From the NCBI GenBank assembly GCA_021824175.1, contig JAKALP010000039.1:1-46537 (forward strand): a stretch of 46,537 nucleotides of DNA, in the 5' to 3' direction. Numbering within the stretch: the first letter of the stretch is position 1; each line of letters starts with the position of its first letter. This document shows, in pieces, positions 26,194-37,900 of this stretch. The stretch is from Deltaproteobacteria bacterium (lineage in GTDB: Bacteria > Desulfobacterota > Desulfobacteria > Desulfobacterales > Desulfosarcinaceae). Made by a program: the position numbers and the translations under genes. The notes beneath the pieces are model-generated. The model worked only from the letters and a program-made list of their open reading frames with translations. It searched no databases and was not told the DNA's origin.

Positions 26194-26469
26194 ATGAACA
26201 AACTGGAACTTATCTCCGCGCTAAAGAATGAAGCGGGTATATCCAAAACCGAGGCTGCCAAGGTAGTGCAGATCTTTTTTGATAGCATGACCGATGCCAT
26301 GGCCCGTGGCGAGCGAGTTGAGATCAGGGGTTTGTGCAGCTTCTTCGTAAAGAATTATAAAAGCTACGTAGGGCGAAATCCCAAAACCGGCGAAAAGGTG
26401 ACCATCCGGCCCAAGCGGCTCCCATTTTTTAAATCCGGCAAAGAGCTTAAAGATCGTGTTGATGAGTAG
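26194..26469 (+). CDS. HU/IHF-family DNA-binding protein
   Basis: 91 residues from the ATG at 26194, with GGAAGGAGG immediately upstream. The HU fold is clear: NKLELISALKNEAGISKTEA, GERVEIRGLCSFFVKNY and the DNA-binding arm GRNPKTGEKVTIRPKR. The arm and internal positions resemble IHF-beta or a generic HU; which one cannot be decided. It bends and packages DNA. It has its own promoter-like sequence and is followed by about 220 bases without a recognisable gene before holB. Confidence 0.93.
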   Translation: MNKLELISALKNEAGISKTEAAKVVQIFFDSMTDAMARGERVEIRGLCSFFVKNYKSYVGRNPKTGEKVTIRPKRLPFFKSGKELKDRVDE

Positions 26470-26691
26470 TGCGTCCCAAGGCTCTGAGCGCTGTTTCCCA
26501 CCCAAAGCGGCCTTATCCCACAGGGCATTAGATCTTCCTCTTTACCGGATGTATTCAAGAAGTGCCGATGCCCAGGACGCCCAAGGCTTTTTTCACACCA
26601 CCCGGTCGTTCCGGCATCGCCTGGAAGGCAAAACAAAATTGAATGGCGGCAATGGGGATACCCCTTTGCTGCCGTGCCGATGCTGAGTGTT

Positions 26692-27702
26692 ATGGCCGTG
26701 CCGGGTTTTGAATCCATCGTTGGGCAAGACCTTCCGCTGAGGATCTTGCAAGGCTTCCTCCACAAAGGGGCTGTCCCCCATGCTCTGTTGTTTACAGGCA
26801 GTGCGGGCATCGGCAAACGCACCACAGCCAGACATTTGGCCATGGCCCTGAACTGTCAGGCAACAGCCACGGCCATCCGCCCCTGCCAGCAATGCCGGGC
26901 ATGCCACCAGATCGCCCATGGCAATCATCCCGATATCATTGAAGTCGCCCCGATCAAGGGGGTGCTGCGCATCGACCAGGTGCGCCGCCTGCTCTCCACC
27001 CTGGCCATGCGGCCATTCAGCGCAGGCCAGCGGGTGGTGATTCTCTCCGATGCCCAAACCCTGAACACCGAGGCCGGCAATGCCTTGCTGAAGGTGTTGG
27101 AGGAACCGCCGGCCGGCACCATCCTCATTTTGACGGCCCTGCAACGCAATGACCTGCTGCCCACCATTGCCTCGCGCTGCCGCCACATTCGATTCAACCC
27201 GCTGACGCCCGAAGACTTGGCCGGCTTACTGGTCAAAGAAAAAGGTTGGGCTCAAGACCAAGCCATGACCATTGCCGAAGCGGCCGGCGGCAGCTTCACC
27301 AAGGCGTTGGATCTGGTGCAAGCCCAGTGGCAAGCTCATCGCGATAGGCTGGTGCGCGCGGCAAGCTTGGACCAACCCGATGGGCTTAAAAAACGTTCTA
27401 CCTCCATGACCTTGGCTTTTTCGGCCCTGGTCACTCTCCACAAAGGGGAAATCGATAGCAATTTAGAAATTTTAAGTACCTGGATCAGAGACTTGAGCCT
27501 TTTACCGTTTGCCCCCCGGCAGGTGATTCATCGCGATCGGCTGACAACTCTCCAAAAAGCACGCGCCGGTTTCAATGACCGGCAGTTGACCGCCCTTTGG
27601 GAAACAGTAGAAAAGGCCCAAAAAGACATTGCCGCCAATGGCAACTTGAGATTAACTTTGGATGTCATGACTCTGCGCATGACGGCCGCCATGGCGGCCT
27701 GA
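26692..27702 (+). CDS. holB: DNA polymerase III delta' subunit
   Basis: 336 residues from the ATG at 26692, chosen because family members begin just before the F-x-x-I-x-GQ motif (FESIVGQ). In-frame starts at 26674 and 26680 are possible. AAA+ clamp-loader fold: P-loop GSAGIGKRTT, four zinc-binding Cys (NC...PCQQCRAC), NALLKVLEEPP and SRCRHIRF (SRC arginine finger). It is part of the complex that loads the sliding clamp. The order holB-ricT-metG recalls the holB-yaaT gene pair of Firmicutes, supporting all three calls. Confidence 0.92.
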   Translation: MAVPGFESIVGQDLPLRILQGFLHKGAVPHALLFTGSAGIGKRTTARHLAMALNCQATATAIRPCQQCRACHQIAHGNHPDIIEVAPIKGVLRIDQVRRLLSTLAMRPFSAGQRVVILSDAQTLNTEAGNALLKVLEEPPAGTILILTALQRNDLLPTIASRCRHIRFNPLTPEDLAGLLVKEKGWAQDQAMTIAEAAGGSFTKALDLVQAQWQAHRDRLVRAASLDQPDGLKKRSTSMTLAFSALVTLHKGEIDSNLEILSTWIRDLSLLPFAPRQVIHRDRLTTLQKARAGFNDRQLTALWETVEKAQKDIAANGNLRLTLDVMTLRMTAAMAA

Positions 27703-27726
27703 AACACATTTGGATGGATTTGAAAC

Positions 27727-28542
27727 ATGGCGAAAATAGTGGGTATCCGCTTTCATCAAGGCGGTAAAATATACGATTTCGACAGCGGGGCCTTTGTTTT
27801 TAAAACCGGGGACCCGGTGATCGTTGAAACTGAAAAAGGCCTGGGACTGGGCATGGTAGCACGCCTGCCCTATGATGAAGAGCCGACCGATCCGTCGGAT
27901 GCCACCGCCGCACCGCCCAAGGAACTCAAAAAGGTTCACCGCAAGGCCACTCCGGAAGATTTCGAACAATTGGAAAAGAACCGGGCCCTTGAAAAAGAGG
28001 CGCATGCCTTCTGCGTCAATGCCATCAAGGAGCAGGCTTTGCAAATGTGTTTGTTTGCGGTGGAAGCCACCTTTGATGCCAGCCGGCTGACCTTTTTCTT
28101 CACCGCCGATGGCCGGGTGGATTTCCGCCAATTGGTCAAGGCCCTGGTCAAGCAGTTTCATGTGCGCATCGAAATGCGGCAAGTGGGCATACGCAACATG
28201 GCCAAAATGTGCGGCGGGCTGGGCCGGTGCGGCCGGGAGTTTTGCTGCGCCACTTTCATGGACAAGTTTGATCCGGTATCGATCCGCATGGCCAAGGATC
28301 AAGGGCTCTCCTTGAACCCTACCAAAATATCGGGCCAGTGCGGGCGCCTGATGTGTTGCCTGACCTTTGAAAACAAAGTGTACCAGGAACTCAAGGCCAA
28401 ATTCCCCGCCATCGGCAAGACGGTTAAAACTAAAGATTATAGCGGCAAGGTAGTACGATTAAACTACTTGCAGCAACGCATCGCCCTGAAGGTGGAAGAA
28501 GATCGCGAGGTGGAAATTGGCCTGGATGAGATTATCCAGTAA
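27727..28542 (+). CDS. ricT: PSP1-domain protein RicT (YaaT)
   Basis: 271 residues. PSP1 domain with the Cys-rich signatures CGGLGRCGREFCC and CGRLMCC, which in Bacillus RicT help ligate iron-sulfur clusters in the RicAFT complex that promotes RNase Y-dependent mRNA maturation. A function in this organism without RicA/RicF in view is uncertain. It starts 24 bases after holB and ends 48 bases before metG, so it is probably in one transcript. Confidence 0.9.
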   Translation: MAKIVGIRFHQGGKIYDFDSGAFVFKTGDPVIVETEKGLGLGMVARLPYDEEPTDPSDATAAPPKELKKVHRKATPEDFEQLEKNRALEKEAHAFCVNAIKEQALQMCLFAVEATFDASRLTFFFTADGRVDFRQLVKALVKQFHVRIEMRQVGIRNMAKMCGGLGRCGREFCCATFMDKFDPVSIRMAKDQGLSLNPTKISGQCGRLMCCLTFENKVYQELKAKFPAIGKTVKTKDYSGKVVRLNYLQQRIALKVEEDREVEIGLDEIIQ

Positions 28543-28590
28543 TTGCCGCCGATCAACCCGAAAGAACACCCCAAGCTCCAGGAGAAACAT

Positions 28591-30519
28591 ATGTCGCACC
28601 CATTTTATATAACCACCCCCATTTACTATGTGAATGCGCGGCCCCACCTGGGCCATGCCTACTCCACCATATGCGCGGACGTGATCCGACGCTTTTACAC
28701 CATGGTCACTGATGAGACCTTTTTTCTCACCGGCACCGACGAGCATGGCGACAAAATTATGCGGGCCGCCAAAAAGGAGAATATGAGCCCCAGGGCCTAT
28801 GTGGACCAGATTAGCGGTCTGTTCCGCAACCTGTGGCCCCAGCTGAACATCTCCAACGATCACTTCATCCGCACCACGGACCCCGAACACATCTCGGTGG
28901 TCAAAGCCGTACTGCAAAAGATTTACGACCATGGCGACATCTACTTCAGCGAATACGAAGGCAAGTACTGCTTCGGCTGCGAGCGGTTCTATACCGAGCG
29001 CGAATTGGTCAACGGCAAGTGCCCGGACCACGAAACCGAGCCGGAGATCATTAAAGAATCCAATTACTTCTTCAAAATGAGCCGATACCAGCAGTGGCTC
29101 ATCGACCACATTCAATCCCATCCCCAGATGATCCGGCCCGAGCGCTACCGTAACGAAGTACTCTCTTTTTTGCGTGAGCCGTTGGACGATTTGTGTATTT
29201 CGCGGCCCAAATCGCGCATCCAGTGGGGCATCACCCTGCCCTTTGACAAGGACTATGTCACCTATGTGTGGTTCGACGCCCTGATCAACTACATCTCCGC
29301 CATCGGATATCCCGACGGCCCGCGCTTCACCAAATTCTGGCCCGTGGTCCAGCACATCGTGGCCAAGGATATCCTCAAACCGCACGGTATCTATTGGCCC
29401 ATCATGCTCAAGGCGGCCGGCCTGCCCATCTACCAACACCTAAATGTGCACGGTTACTGGAATGTGGCCCACAGCAAGATGTCCAAAAGCTTGGGCAATG
29501 TGATTGATCCGCTGCAAATGCTTACGATTTATGGGCTGGATGCCTTCAGGTACTTTCTGATGCGTGAAATGACGTTCGGGCTGGATGCCGGCTTCAATGA
29601 AGAGGCTTTAGTGCAGCGCATCAATTCCGATCTGGCCAATGACCTGGGCAATCTCTTCTCGCGAGTGGTCACCATGGCTCACAAATACTTCCAGGGCATC
29701 GTGCCGGAAGCAGACCCGGTCATGGAACGCGAACTGGCCCTGGACATGGAAAGCAAAATCACCCGCACCATCGAAACCTATACCCAGGAGATGGAGAACT
29801 TTGCCTTTCAAAAGGCCCTGACCGCCGTCTGGGAACTGATCAACCAGATGAATAAAATCATCGATGTCACCGCTCCCTGGGAACTGGCCAAAAACAAATC
29901 CAGTCAGCCTCAACTGCAAGCCGTGATCTATAACCTGCTCGAAGGGTTGCGCGTCATTTCTGGCCTCATCTATCCGGTGATGCCAAGCACGGCCGCCACC
30001 ATGCAGAAGCACCTGGGCTGCAACCCGGACTTGCCATTCTATAAAATGGATCAGGTCAGGGTGCGCAAGCAACTTGCCCCCGGTACGCGCCTGCCCAAAT
30101 CGATCACCCTTTTTCCCAGGGTGGATCTCAAAAAAAATCATGAGGCGGACATGCCCAATCCTGAAGTCAAAAGTCTACAACCCGAGCTGAAACCGGAAAT
30201 CACCATCGATGATTTCAGCCGCATCGATCTGCGGGTGGCCAAAGTGATCAAAGCTGAGCCCATACCCCGCGCCAAGAAGTTGCTTAAATTGGAGATCGAC
30301 CTGGGGGAACCGGAATTGCGCACCCTTGTTGCCGGAATTGCCGGTTCCTATACACCCGACGAACTCATCGGGCGTCAAGTCATTGTGGTGGCCAACCTGA
30401 AGCCGGCAAAATTAATGGGCGTGCTTTCCAAAGGCATGCTTCTTGCTGCCAGTTCGGAAGAACAGAGTGTGGCCTTAACTGTGGATAAGGAAGTAAAACC
30501 AGGGACCCCGATCAAATAA
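28591..30519 (+). CDS. metG: Methionyl-tRNA synthetase
   Basis: 642 residues from the ATG at 28591, preceded by AGGAG. An upstream start at 28543 adds residues not seen in the family. Catalytic motifs are HLGH (in NARPHLGHAYS) and KMSKS (HSKMSKSLGN). A zinc knuckle is at CFGCERFYTE...CPDHETE. The anticodon domain is followed by a C-terminal EMAP-II/Trbp111 tRNA-binding domain (DFSRIDLRVAKVIKAEPIP) used for dimerisation. It charges tRNA-Met in the cytoplasm. Confidence 0.96.
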   Translation: MSHPFYITTPIYYVNARPHLGHAYSTICADVIRRFYTMVTDETFFLTGTDEHGDKIMRAAKKENMSPRAYVDQISGLFRNLWPQLNISNDHFIRTTDPEHISVVKAVLQKIYDHGDIYFSEYEGKYCFGCERFYTERELVNGKCPDHETEPEIIKESNYFFKMSRYQQWLIDHIQSHPQMIRPERYRNEVLSFLREPLDDLCISRPKSRIQWGITLPFDKDYVTYVWFDALINYISAIGYPDGPRFTKFWPVVQHIVAKDILKPHGIYWPIMLKAAGLPIYQHLNVHGYWNVAHSKMSKSLGNVIDPLQMLTIYGLDAFRYFLMREMTFGLDAGFNEEALVQRINSDLANDLGNLFSRVVTMAHKYFQGIVPEADPVMERELALDMESKITRTIETYTQEMENFAFQKALTAVWELINQMNKIIDVTAPWELAKNKSSQPQLQAVIYNLLEGLRVISGLIYPVMPSTAATMQKHLGCNPDLPFYKMDQVRVRKQLAPGTRLPKSITLFPRVDLKKNHEADMPNPEVKSLQPELKPEITIDDFSRIDLRVAKVIKAEPIPRAKKLLKLEIDLGEPELRTLVAGIAGSYTPDELIGRQVIVVANLKPAKLMGVLSKGMLLAASSEEQSVALTVDKEVKPGTPIK

Positions 30520-30595
30520 CGTGCCGAGGCCTGGGCAATCGGACCCACTGGGAGTAATAAGTATTCGACCACATTAAAAGATCAAAGGAACAGGG

Positions 30596-32200
30596 TTGAC
30601 CTTGAACTACCGTACCCCCCACGGGCGCCCCAGCTGGCGCGATTATCAGAAACAGCTCCAACGGCCGGCCAAGAATAAGAAGGGCAAACGCTTGATTCTT
30701 CTTACCGTAGTGGTTGGCGCGATTATCAGCTCGCTCTACCTGGGGCTTTCCGCGCCCCAAGCCACTAAAAGTGCTTCACCACCAGTGTCGAAACCAGAAT
30801 TGCCCAAACCCACCGCGGCGGAAGCGCGCATCAAGAAAAGCGATGCCCCGGCCGAACGCGCCAAGCCCGCCCCCACAAGGCCGGAACCAAATGAAGCCCC
30901 GGTCGAGCACGCCATGGTGATGACCACCAAACCGGAAACAAAGGAAGCACCAACCGAGCGTCCAAAAACCAGTGCAGCCAAGCCAGAACCAAGCCAAACC
31001 CAGGCCGAGCCACCCAAAGCCATGGCCGTCAAAAAAGGGGAGTCGGCCGAATCCAGGCTCAAAAAGAGCGAAATCCAGGCTTTGTTCAACAACGTGGATT
31101 TCGCCGAGTTGACCAACAGTAAAACCATTGTTTTGCCGTACAACAATCAACGGGTCAGTGTCGAAACCAGCCTGGACACGGATATGCAACAGCTGCTGCT
31201 CCAGAGCATGGATCGCAAAAATTCACGCTATATCGGCATCGTGGTCATGGATGCGGTTTCGGGCCGCATCCTGTCTCTGGCGGGTTTTGACAAGACCGAC
31301 CCCCGGTCCAACCCTTGTCTGAGCAGCGAATTCCCAGCCGCCAGCCTATTCAAAATCGTCACGGCCACGGCCGCGGTGGACCAGTGCAATTACACCAGTG
31401 AAACCCCCCTAAGTTTCACTGGGTTCAAGCACACCCTCTACAAGAATCAACTAAAAGAAGCGGCAAGCAAATACACCACAACCATTTCATTTGCCGATGC
31501 GTTTGCCCAATCGGTCAACCCGGTTTTTGGAAAAATCGGCAGCCTGCGGCTGGGAAAAGAGGTGCTCCAAGAGTACGCCCAGGGGTTTGGCTTCAATCAG
31601 CCTCTGGATTTCGAGTTACCGGTAACCCCCAGCCACCTCCAAATGCGCGACACCCCCTATCAGTGGGCCGAAATTGCCAGCGGGTTCAACCATGATACTA
31701 CCATTTCACCAGTGCACGCCGCTGAGATCGTCGCGACCGTGCTCAATGATGGCCGCATGGTGGCCCCCAGCCTGGTCGATCAAATCGTGGCCGCCGATGG
31801 GCAAGTGCTGTATCGCTCCCATCCCTCCTGGGAACAACGAGCCATGACCACCCGAGCCTCCAAAGTATTGACCGATTTGATGGAGCGAACGGTGAGCTCG
31901 GGCACGGCCCGCCGCATTTTCCGGATCAAGCGCAAAGGGGACGATGTCATGGGGAATCTGTGTATCGGCGGGAAGACCGGCTCGATTTACAACCGCGACC
32001 ACGACATCAAGATCGACTGGTTCGTGGGGTTTGCCAAAGAGAAACACGGTCCAGGCAAGCTCGTGGTATCCGTCCTGGTGGCCCATGAAGAGTACATTGG
32101 AACCCGCGCCGGCACCTATGCCCGCATGGCCATGACCCATTACTTCGAAAACCGCATGGCCCAGCATACAACACACCGGCCTGAAAAATCGGATGGCTGA
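30596..32200 (+). CDS. Transpeptidase-only penicillin-binding protein with long Pro/Glu/Lys linker
   Basis: 534 residues from a TTG at 30596, with AAGGA 6 bases upstream; no better ATG lies nearby. One membrane anchor (about 32-51) is followed by a low-complexity linker (55-150) made of repeated KPE/APxE units. The transpeptidase domain then shows the active-site set SLFK (Ser250-Lys253), SVN (306-308) and KTG (460-462). There is no glycosyltransferase domain and no recognisable PBP dimerisation domain, so it is a simplified class-B-like enzyme or a beta-lactamase-like D,D-peptidase acting in the periplasm. It starts 76 bases after metG. Confidence 0.85.
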   Translation: MTLNYRTPHGRPSWRDYQKQLQRPAKNKKGKRLILLTVVVGAIISSLYLGLSAPQATKSASPPVSKPELPKPTAAEARIKKSDAPAERAKPAPTRPEPNEAPVEHAMVMTTKPETKEAPTERPKTSAAKPEPSQTQAEPPKAMAVKKGESAESRLKKSEIQALFNNVDFAELTNSKTIVLPYNNQRVSVETSLDTDMQQLLLQSMDRKNSRYIGIVVMDAVSGRILSLAGFDKTDPRSNPCLSSEFPAASLFKIVTATAAVDQCNYTSETPLSFTGFKHTLYKNQLKEAASKYTTTISFADAFAQSVNPVFGKIGSLRLGKEVLQEYAQGFGFNQPLDFELPVTPSHLQMRDTPYQWAEIASGFNHDTTISPVHAAEIVATVLNDGRMVAPSLVDQIVAADGQVLYRSHPSWEQRAMTTRASKVLTDLMERTVSSGTARRIFRIKRKGDDVMGNLCIGGKTGSIYNRDHDIKIDWFVGFAKEKHGPGKLVVSVLVAHEEYIGTRAGTYARMAMTHYFENRMAQHTTHRPEKSDG

Positions 32201-32305
32201 AATGTACCGGTTGAAGGCCAATGGTAGAAGGTGTAAGGTGTGAGGCGGTAGTGGCATGGGGCAGGAACGCAATTGAGGCCTCCCGAGCTCGATCATTGAG
32301 CTTAT

Positions 32306-32355
32306 AAGCCATTTTAAAAAAGTCTTTTGGCCCAAACCTTTTTCTGAGATGGCTT
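32306..32355. repeat. Dispersed hairpin repeat, copy 2
   Basis: The left arm AAGCCATTTTAAAAAAG and right arm CTTTTTCTGAGATGGCTT are complementary with few mismatches around TCTTTTGGCCCAAAC. It lies in the 229-base leader of kdnA. Confidence 0.65.
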
Positions 32356-32429
32356 GCAGCAACAACTAAACCCAATCCTAACAAATTATTCACCGCAAGG
32401 TGTTAAAAGCAGCCCACAGGAGAGCAAAA

Positions 32430-33617
32430 ATGCCTGGATTTGAAATTTTTGGAGAGGAAGAACGCCGGCAGGTACAGGATGTGTTGGATACCGGCGTGCT
32501 GTTCCGCTATGGCTTCGACGCGGCCCGCAAGGGCCACTGGAAGGCCAGAACCTTTGAACAGGAGCTGGCCGCGCGCCTGGGTGCGGCCCACTGCCATCTT
32601 TGCGGCAGTGGCACGGCGGCCTTGAGCATTGCCCTGGCCGCTTGCGGCGTGGGCGCCGGCGATGAGGTGATCATTCCGCCCTTCACCTTCGTGGCCACTT
32701 TTGAAGCCATCCTGACGGCCGGCGCCGTGCCGGTATTTTCCGAAATCGACGAGACCCTTTGTCTTGATCCCCAGGCCATCGAGTCCCGCCTTACCCCCCG
32801 TACCAAAGCCGTGATGGTGGTGCATATGTGCGGGGCCATGGCCCGCATTGATGAACTCAAAGCCCTATGCGACCGCAAGGGGCTGATTCTCATCGAAGAC
32901 ACCTGCCAATCGGTGGGCGCCTCCTTTGAGGGCAAAGCCCTTGGCACCTTTGGCCACATGGGATGCTACTCTTTCGACCCGGTCAAAACCATCACCTGCG
33001 GCGAAGGTGGCGCCGTGGTGACCAATGACGCCAAACTTTATGATCGCGCCCACTCTTTCGCCGACCACGGTCACGATCATATTGGCAATGACCGCGGCGC
33101 CGAACAGCATCCCATCATCGGCTACAACTACCGCATTAGCGAGCTCAATGCGGCCGTGGGGGTGGCCCAACTGCGCAAGCTGGACGATATTTTAAAACGG
33201 CAACGGGCCAATAAAGCGATCCTCAAATCAGCCCTGGCCGAATTCAAGAGCATCAGCTTCCGCCACCTGCCCGACCCGGCCGGCGATTCAGCCACCTTTT
33301 TGAGTTTTATGTTGCCCAATGAGGAGAGCGCCCGCCGAATCGCCCATGAGTTCAACAGCTCGGGCGTGGATGGCTGCTTTTATTGGTATGACAACAACTG
33401 GCACTACCTGCGCAAATGGAACCACCTCAAACAAATGCAGGTGGCGGCCAAACTGCCGGCCCAGCTCAATCCCAACTGCCCGGACTTCAACCAGGTTACA
33501 ATGCCCCGCTCGGACGCCATCATGGGCCGCACCATCTGCATGCAGATCAAGCTGGGCTGGACCCCGGCGCAGATCGAGCAGCGTATTGCCAAGATGAGGG
33601 AAATTCTTGTTCGTTAA
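32430..33617 (+). CDS. kdnA: 8-amino-3,8-dideoxy-manno-octulosonate transaminase KdnA
   Basis: 395 residues from the ATG at 32430 (AGGAG upstream). DegT/DnrJ aminotransferase: PFTFVATFEA, IEDTCQSVGA, and PLP lysine in FDPVKTITCGEGG. The opening PGFEIFGEEERRQVQDVL, RYGFDAARKGHWKAR and HGHDHIGNDRGAEQHP match what I recall of Shewanella KdnA. KdnA aminates C8 of the aldehyde made by KdnB to give Kdo8N, an LPS sugar. The next gene is kdnB, which supports the call. A repeat starts at its stop codon. Confidence 0.88.
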   Translation: MPGFEIFGEEERRQVQDVLDTGVLFRYGFDAARKGHWKARTFEQELAARLGAAHCHLCGSGTAALSIALAACGVGAGDEVIIPPFTFVATFEAILTAGAVPVFSEIDETLCLDPQAIESRLTPRTKAVMVVHMCGAMARIDELKALCDRKGLILIEDTCQSVGASFEGKALGTFGHMGCYSFDPVKTITCGEGGAVVTNDAKLYDRAHSFADHGHDHIGNDRGAEQHPIIGYNYRISELNAAVGVAQLRKLDDILKRQRANKAILKSALAEFKSISFRHLPDPAGDSATFLSFMLPNEESARRIAHEFNSSGVDGCFYWYDNNWHYLRKWNHLKQMQVAAKLPAQLNPNCPDFNQVTMPRSDAIMGRTICMQIKLGWTPAQIEQRIAKMREILVR

Positions 33618-33779
33618 TTCGTTGATTCGTTGAGTGGTTGATTCGTTAATTGGTTAAATCACCCGGCAATCAAATATCATGGCCGAGCCTGTATAAACAG
33701 CGGCACAATTTAGCCATTCCGACAATCGACCACGCAACTCTTTAACGAATCAACGAATCAACCAATAAACGAATAACGA
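33614..33779. repeat. Inverted ATTCGTTG/CAACGAAT tandem repeat, copy 4
   Basis: The left arm (33614-33657) begins within the kdnA stop codon as TTAATTCGTTGATTCGTTG. The right arm (33740-33779) is TTAACGAATCAACGAATCAA followed by further units. About 80 bases lie between the arms, longer than in the other copies. It fills the gap between kdnA and kdnB. Confidence 0.75.
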
Positions 33780-33807
33780 GAACCATCAACCAGCCAGGAG
33801 CAAATAG

Positions 33808-34887
<1,080 letters not shown>

Positions 34888-34952
34888 GTATCTTGCGACC
34901 GCGAGCTGCCAGCAACGCGAAGCATAGATCAATGATGGAGAGAGTAGCGACG

Positions 34953-37900
34953 ATGAAGCCATATGACTCCTCAAAAAATATGACCCAGCGTACGTGGTTA
35001 CGCCCCTTATTCCAGCGCGCCAAAGCGCACGGGTGGCGCTGCCTTGCCATGGCCAGCGAACTGGCCGCCGCTCCGATCTATTGGGGCCGCTGCCCGGCTA
35101 TCCATGTGGGGCCGGCCTGGGTGTTGTTGCCCGGCCAATCCAATACCCTGCATTGCGGCTTGGCGGGATTGATCAGCATCCAGCATAAAAGCGCCGGTGA
35201 CGCCACGGCGTTCCTGCCCTCTCTGGAATCTCCGATGCCGCAAATCGTTGCTCACCCGCTCCATCGTTGTCTGGAAACGAAATTGCCTCTCAAGGCTCAA
35301 TATCTGGGAGGAAGTGAATCCCTGGACAAGCTCTACGCCGCGGCCTGTGCGCTGAAAAATGAAGCCGCTTTTCTGGCCCTGTACGCCGACCCGCGCCTGC
35401 AGCAAACCGTCGTGGAAATCGCGGGCCGCCTTTCGGTCCTGGTGGAGACCGAGGTCAGCGCCCTGCAGCGGCAGCTGGGCTACCTGGCCGCCGCCGACGC
35501 GGAAATTATTGACCAGCGCATTGAAAAGCTAAAGGACACCGCCTGGTGCCTTAAAGTTGAAGTACTGGAGAATATCCAGAAAATCCGCGGCCTGATCGGT
35601 AGCGGCCATCGACAGGCCGATCCCAGGGAAGTCAAAATCTTCCGCAATCTCAATACCGTGCTCAACAGCATCGATCGCCTGGAAGTACGTGGGCGGGATT
35701 CGGCCGGCATCTCCCTGCTGTTTCTCGTCTCCGCCGTGACCTTTGAGGCCCTCAATGATGAATGGAACCGGGCCGGACACGCCGACCTGATTCGCCAGCG
35801 TACCAGCCAAACCGTGCTGAGCAATAGTTCCATTGGCATCCATCCGCAATCCGGCAACGGCTTGACCGGTATCACCCTGACCTACAAAGTGGCCGCGGAA
35901 ATCGGCAGCCTGGGTGATAATATCCGGTTCCTGCGCCAGGAGATCACCAACGACCCCATTTTGCACATTCTGGCGCGCCACCCCCATCAATTTCACACTG
36001 TATCCGCCCATACCCGCTGGGCTTCGGTGGGCGCCATCACCGTTCCCAACTGCCATCCTGTGGATAACGCCACAACCACCCAAAACTGTGCGGCCAAAGG
36101 CATGATCCACGCCTGCCTCAACGGCGATATTGACAACTACCTGGCCCTCAAACAGCAGTGGGAGCAGGCCCAGGATCCCATTCCGGCCGAAATCACCACC
36201 GACACCAAAATCATCCCGCTGCAAATCGAACACCATCTGCGCCAGGGCTGCACGGTGGAGGAAGCCTTCCGCCGCGCGGTGAGTGAGTTTGAAGGCTCCC
36301 ATGCCATCACCATGCACACCGACTTGGCGCCCGGCAAATTCTTCCTGGCCCAACGGGGCAGCGGTCAGGCCATCTTCGTGGGACTGGGCGCCGATTACTA
36401 CCTGCCGACCTCGGAAGTATACGGCTTTGTGGAGCAAACCCCCAGCTTCATCAAACTCAACGGCGAAAAGGTGGTCGAAGGCCTCAACGGCCCCACCCAG
36501 GGCCAGATCTTCATTCTTGACCAGAACAGCAAGGGCGGCCTGGAGGGCATCCAGGCCATGTACTATGACGGCACGCCAGTCACCCTTGAGCAGGAGACGG
36601 TCCAGCGCACCCAGATTACTTCCCGGGACATCGACCGCCAGGAGTTTCCCCATTACTTCCTCAAGGAGATCTCCGAAGCGCCGGTCTCCGTGGCCAAAAC
36701 ATTGCAAAACCGCTGGAAGATCTCCCAGGGAGAAGAGAGCCGTTACACCATCGCCCTGCCCCAGAGCAGCTTTCCCGATCATATTGCCCAGGCCCTGGCC
36801 GGCAATCAGATCCGGCGGGTGTACTTCATCGGCCAGGGCACGGCCGGCATTGCGGCCCAGGCCATCAGTACCATCCTGGATTACTACCTCAATGAGCCCG
36901 CCCTGAAGATCAGCGCCCTCAAAGCCTCGGAACTCAGCGGCTTCCAGATGGATGTCCAGGCCGAAGGCGCCAGTATGGCCGATGCCCTGGTGATCGCCAT
37001 CAGCCAATCCGGCACCACCACCGATACCAACCGCGCCGTAGATATGGTGCGCGCCCGCGGCGCCTTGACCATGTGCATCGTCAACCGGCGCGACTCGGAT
37101 CTGACTTTCAAGGTGGATGGCGTGGTCTACACCAGCAGCGGCCGCGACATCGAAATGTCGGTGGCCTCCACCAAGGCCTTTTACTCCCAGATCGTGGCCG
37201 GCGCCCTCATCAGCCTGAAAATCGCCGAAGTCAAAAAACGCCGCTCGTCCGCCTTCGTGGCCGAAGAGATCAAAGCACTGCTGGCGCTGCCCGACCAGAT
37301 GCGCCAGGTGCTGGCCCTCAAAGAACGCATCCAACAATCGGCCCAGCGCCTGGCGCCCACGCGCACTTACTGGGCCGCGGTGGGCAGCGGCCCCAATAAG
37401 TCCGCGGCCGATGAAATCCGCATCAAGCTCAGCGAGCTGTGCTACAAGACCATCTCTTCGGATTATGTGGAAGACAAGAAGCACATCGATTTGTCTTCCG
37501 AGCCGCTCATCGTGGTCTGCGCCGCCGGCGCAAGCAACACGGTCGTCGGCGATATTGTCAAGGACACGGCCATCTTCAAAGCCCATAAGGCCGCGCCGGT
37601 CGTCATCGTGGACGAAGGCGAAACCCGCTTCGACCCCTATGCCGAAGATGTCATCGCCGTACCCGCCATCGCCTCCCACCTGGCGCCGATCTTAAACACC
37701 CTGGCCGGCCACCTGTGGGGCTACTTCGCGGCCCTGGCCATTAACAACGGCTCACGTTTTCTCTATCGTTTCAGGGAAGAGATCAAACGCACCGTGGATC
37801 AGTACGCCAGCGACGGCCTGGATGTTTATGAAGTCGTGCTGGAGAAGTCTTTCCGCGAAAGAGTGGCGGAGTTCTACACCGAATTCCGGCGCCATCTGAC

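Noticed and set aside
26470-26691. Short plus-strand frame between the HU gene and holB
   Set aside because: No ribosome site, no conserved-looking sequence, and it overlaps the HU end; treated as non-coding.
28459-29439. 326-codon minus-strand frame opposite metG
   Set aside because: It is a shadow of metG; the composition mirrors metG codon use and no domain is seen.
33614-33779. CRISPR array
   Set aside because: The units are 8 bases long, directly adjacent and arranged in inverted arms; there are no unique spacers and no cas genes.
35529-37679. 716-codon open frame on the minus strand inside the GlmS-like gene
   Set aside because: It is antisense to a gene with clear motifs. Its translation is Gly/His/Ala/Asp-rich low complexity, and long antisense frames are common opposite GC-rich genes.
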